Shown here piece after piece: positions 62,476 through 64,000 of a stretch of 64,000 nt of DNA. Made by a program: the position numbers and the translations under genes. Source of the DNA: Palsa-504 sp963744575. GTDB taxonomy: Bacteria; Actinomycetota; Actinomycetes; Streptosporangiales; Streptosporangiaceae. Within the stretch, counting starts at the first letter, position 1; each line of letters starts with the position of its first letter. The notes under the pieces were generated by a model. It ran no database searches. It was not told the DNA's origin and saw nothing but the letters and a program-made list of their open reading frames with translations. The DNA lies in the NCBI GenBank assembly GCA_963744575.1, contig CAVUUF010000025.1, positions 434,001 to 498,000 of the forward strand, given 5' to 3'.

Positions 62476-64000
62476 ATGGATCAGACCAATGACAGCTATG
62501 ACGTCGTGGTGATCGGTGGCGGCGCGGCCGGGCTGGCCGGAGCGGTCGGGTTGCTGCGATCGCGCCGGTCGGTCTTGCTCGTCGATGGCGGCGACCCGCG
62601 CAACGCGCCCGCCAGGCACGTGCACAACTTCCTGACCCAGGACGGCACGGCCCCCGACGTCCTTTACGCCGCGTGGCGCACGGAGGTGCAGGCCTACGGC
62701 GGGCAGCTCCTCCGCGGCGACGTTGACACCCTCGACCGTGATGGTGCTCTGTTCCGGGTCCAGGTCCAGGGCCGGACGGTGACCGCACGCCGGGTCCTGG
62801 TCGCGGCCGGGGCTCGCGACGAGCTCCCCGATATTGCCGGGCTGGCCGGGCGATGGGGCATCGACGTGCTGCACTGCCCGTACTGCCACGGCTGGGAAGT
62901 CCGCGACCAGCACATCGGGGTCCTGGCCACCGGGCCGCTGGCCGTCCATCGGCGCTCATGTTCCGCCGGCTCAGCGCCCGAGTCACCCTGCTGCAGCATA
63001 CCGGGCCGCCACCGACGGCCGGGCAGCAGGAACAACTCGCAGCCGCGGGCATCCCCGTCGCCGCCGGCATCGTGGCCCAGGTCGATTCCGCCGCCGGCGG
63101 GCTGACCGGTATCCGGCTCGCAAACGGCAGCCGCGTCAAGCTGGACGCACTCGTCGTAGCGCCGGTCTGCCGGGCCCGTGCTGAGCTGCTGGCACCCTTC
63201 GGCGTGCGGCCCAGTGAGGTGCGCCTGGACGGTTACCTGCTGGGCACTGCGGTCGAGTCCGGCCCCACTGGCTCCACGACCGAGCCTGGCATCTGGGTCG
63301 CGGGCAACGTCACCGACATCCAGGCCCAGGTCATCAGCTCCGCCGCCGCCGGCCTCACCGCCGCGGCGGCGATCAACAACGACCTGATCACCGATGACAC
63401 GGAGCGGGCCGTCCAGACCTACCGGGACCGGCGCGCGATCCAACATTCATGGGATCAGCGCTACGCCGGCATGGAGCACATGTGGAGCGGGCAGCCCAAC
63501 GCCCCCCTCGTCAGCGAGACCCGTGGGCTTCGTCCAGGACGGGTCCTGGACGTCGGCTGCGGCGAGGGCGCCGACGCCGTCTCGGCTGGCAGCGCACGGC
63601 TGGGACGTCACCGCGCTGGACGTATCACGGGTGGCACTCGATCGCGCCGCTGATCAGGCCGAGCGCGCCGGAGTGCAGGTGCGCTGGCTGCACGCCGGAC
63701 TCCTCGAGGCGGCGCTGCCACCGGCGTCCTTCGACCTGGTATCCGCGCAGTACCCCGCGCTGCTGCGGACCGAAAAACACGAGGCCGAACGCGCCCTGCT
63801 CCAGGCGGTCGCGCCCGGCGGAGTACTCCTCGTCGTGCACCACCCCACGCCCAGCAAAGAGCAGGCCAACGCCCACGGCTTCAACCCCGACGATTACGTC
63901 AGCCCCGCCGATGTCGCCACCATGCTCGATGACAGATGGCTTATCGAGGTCGACGAGACCCGGCCCCGCAACGTGACCACCGGCGCCGGATCAGACCACA
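62476..64000 (+). CDS. Bifunctional FAD oxidoreductase / SAM methyltransferase, C-terminus outside window, frameshifts
   Basis: The N-terminal half is a thioredoxin-reductase-like flavoprotein: YDVVVIGGGAAGLAGAVGLL, redox motif LHCPYCHGWEVRDQHIGVLA and FAD site EPGIWVAGNVTDIQAQVISS. A linker (RRAIQHSWDQRYAGMEHMWS) joins a class I methyltransferase: GRVLDVGCGEGADAV, LAAHGWDVTALDVSRVALDR, APGGVLLVVHHPTPS. Frame changes are needed near 62950 and 63585, each flanked by intact family sequence. Such reductase-methyltransferase fusions exist in actinobacteria. Reduction plus methylation suggests detoxification of a thiol, selenium or other reactive compound, but the substrate is not known. Confidence 0.8.

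Noticed and set aside
1..64000. CRISPR array
   Set aside because: No set of three or more regularly spaced identical repeats of 25-40 bp was seen. The repeats found are paired or short tandem.
1..64000. tRNA or rRNA genes
   Set aside because: No cloverleaf with a T-loop consensus or rRNA-like segment was recognised in the gaps by eye. A covariance-model search would be decisive.

Overview
The window is GC-rich DNA from a member of the Actinomycetota. Markers include a SARP/AfsR-type regulator, an LmeA/DUF2993 lipid-binding protein, an Rv1747-like FHA-ABC exporter, a deazaflavin (F420)-dependent nitroreductase-type protein, the MurL/MurD2 route to D-glutamyl peptidoglycan precursors and remnants of an actinomycete integrative element. 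Codon use and SARP/FadR content suggest a filamentous, Streptosporangiales-like organism, but the sequence alone does not fix the genus.

Layout. 1-4.6 kb (minus): the 5' part of a PAS-GAF-PP2C (SpoIIE-type) phosphatase, a UbiA-like membrane protein overlapping a UbiE/MenG-type methyltransferase, a HIT protein and an LmeA-like protein. 4.9-12.5 kb (plus): the FHA-ABC exporter, then a cell-wall block of membrane dipeptidase, pgeF, murL and murD2, with murL overlapping both of its neighbours. 12.5-20.6 kb: small metabolic and regulatory genes (methyltransferase, pentapeptide repeat, Ddn-like, gamma carbonic anhydrase, amidohydrolase, winged-helix protein), a DMT transporter, CtaG and a lipoprotein. 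20.7-25.8 kb: an intact TnpB with flanking repeats, beside a run of heavily broken genes (S51/GATase1-like protein, VKOR, DUF929). 26-31 kb: SARP regulator and serA.

31.2-38.0 kb (minus) is a coherent catabolic operon of gamma-glutamylation type: PuuD-like hydrolase, FadR regulator, APC permease, glutamine-synthetase-like ligase, aldehyde dehydrogenase and SDR. Downstream stops and starts overlap or nearly so. No amine oxidase is present, and an alcohol-dehydrogenase-type SDR takes its place, so an amino alcohol such as ethanolamine fits better than putrescine.

38-49.5 kb: an MmyB-type regulator lacking its HTH, a membrane protein, a Tat-type GH127 arabinofuranosidase-like enzyme, an integrative-element remnant (split integrase, Xis fragment, broken primase, serine recombinase), then a MarR, broken hydrolase, MFS and VOC group. 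49.6-53.6 kb is a mosaic segment bracketed by two identical 64-bp direct repeats. 53.6-58.3 kb: an MBL-fold hydrolase and a three-subunit molybdenum aldehyde oxidoreductase of PaoABC/YagTSR type. 58.6-64 kb: VOC proteins, a MarR regulator with two matching operators, an AlkA-like glycosylase, an XRE-cupin regulator and a flavin oxidoreductase fused to a methyltransferase that runs off the window.

A global caution applies. Many otherwise well-preserved genes carry single-base frameshifts or a lone stop codon. Isolated cases may be assembly errors. The dense clusters at 22.2-25.7 kb and 42.7-53.6 kb look more like real decay and recombination scars.
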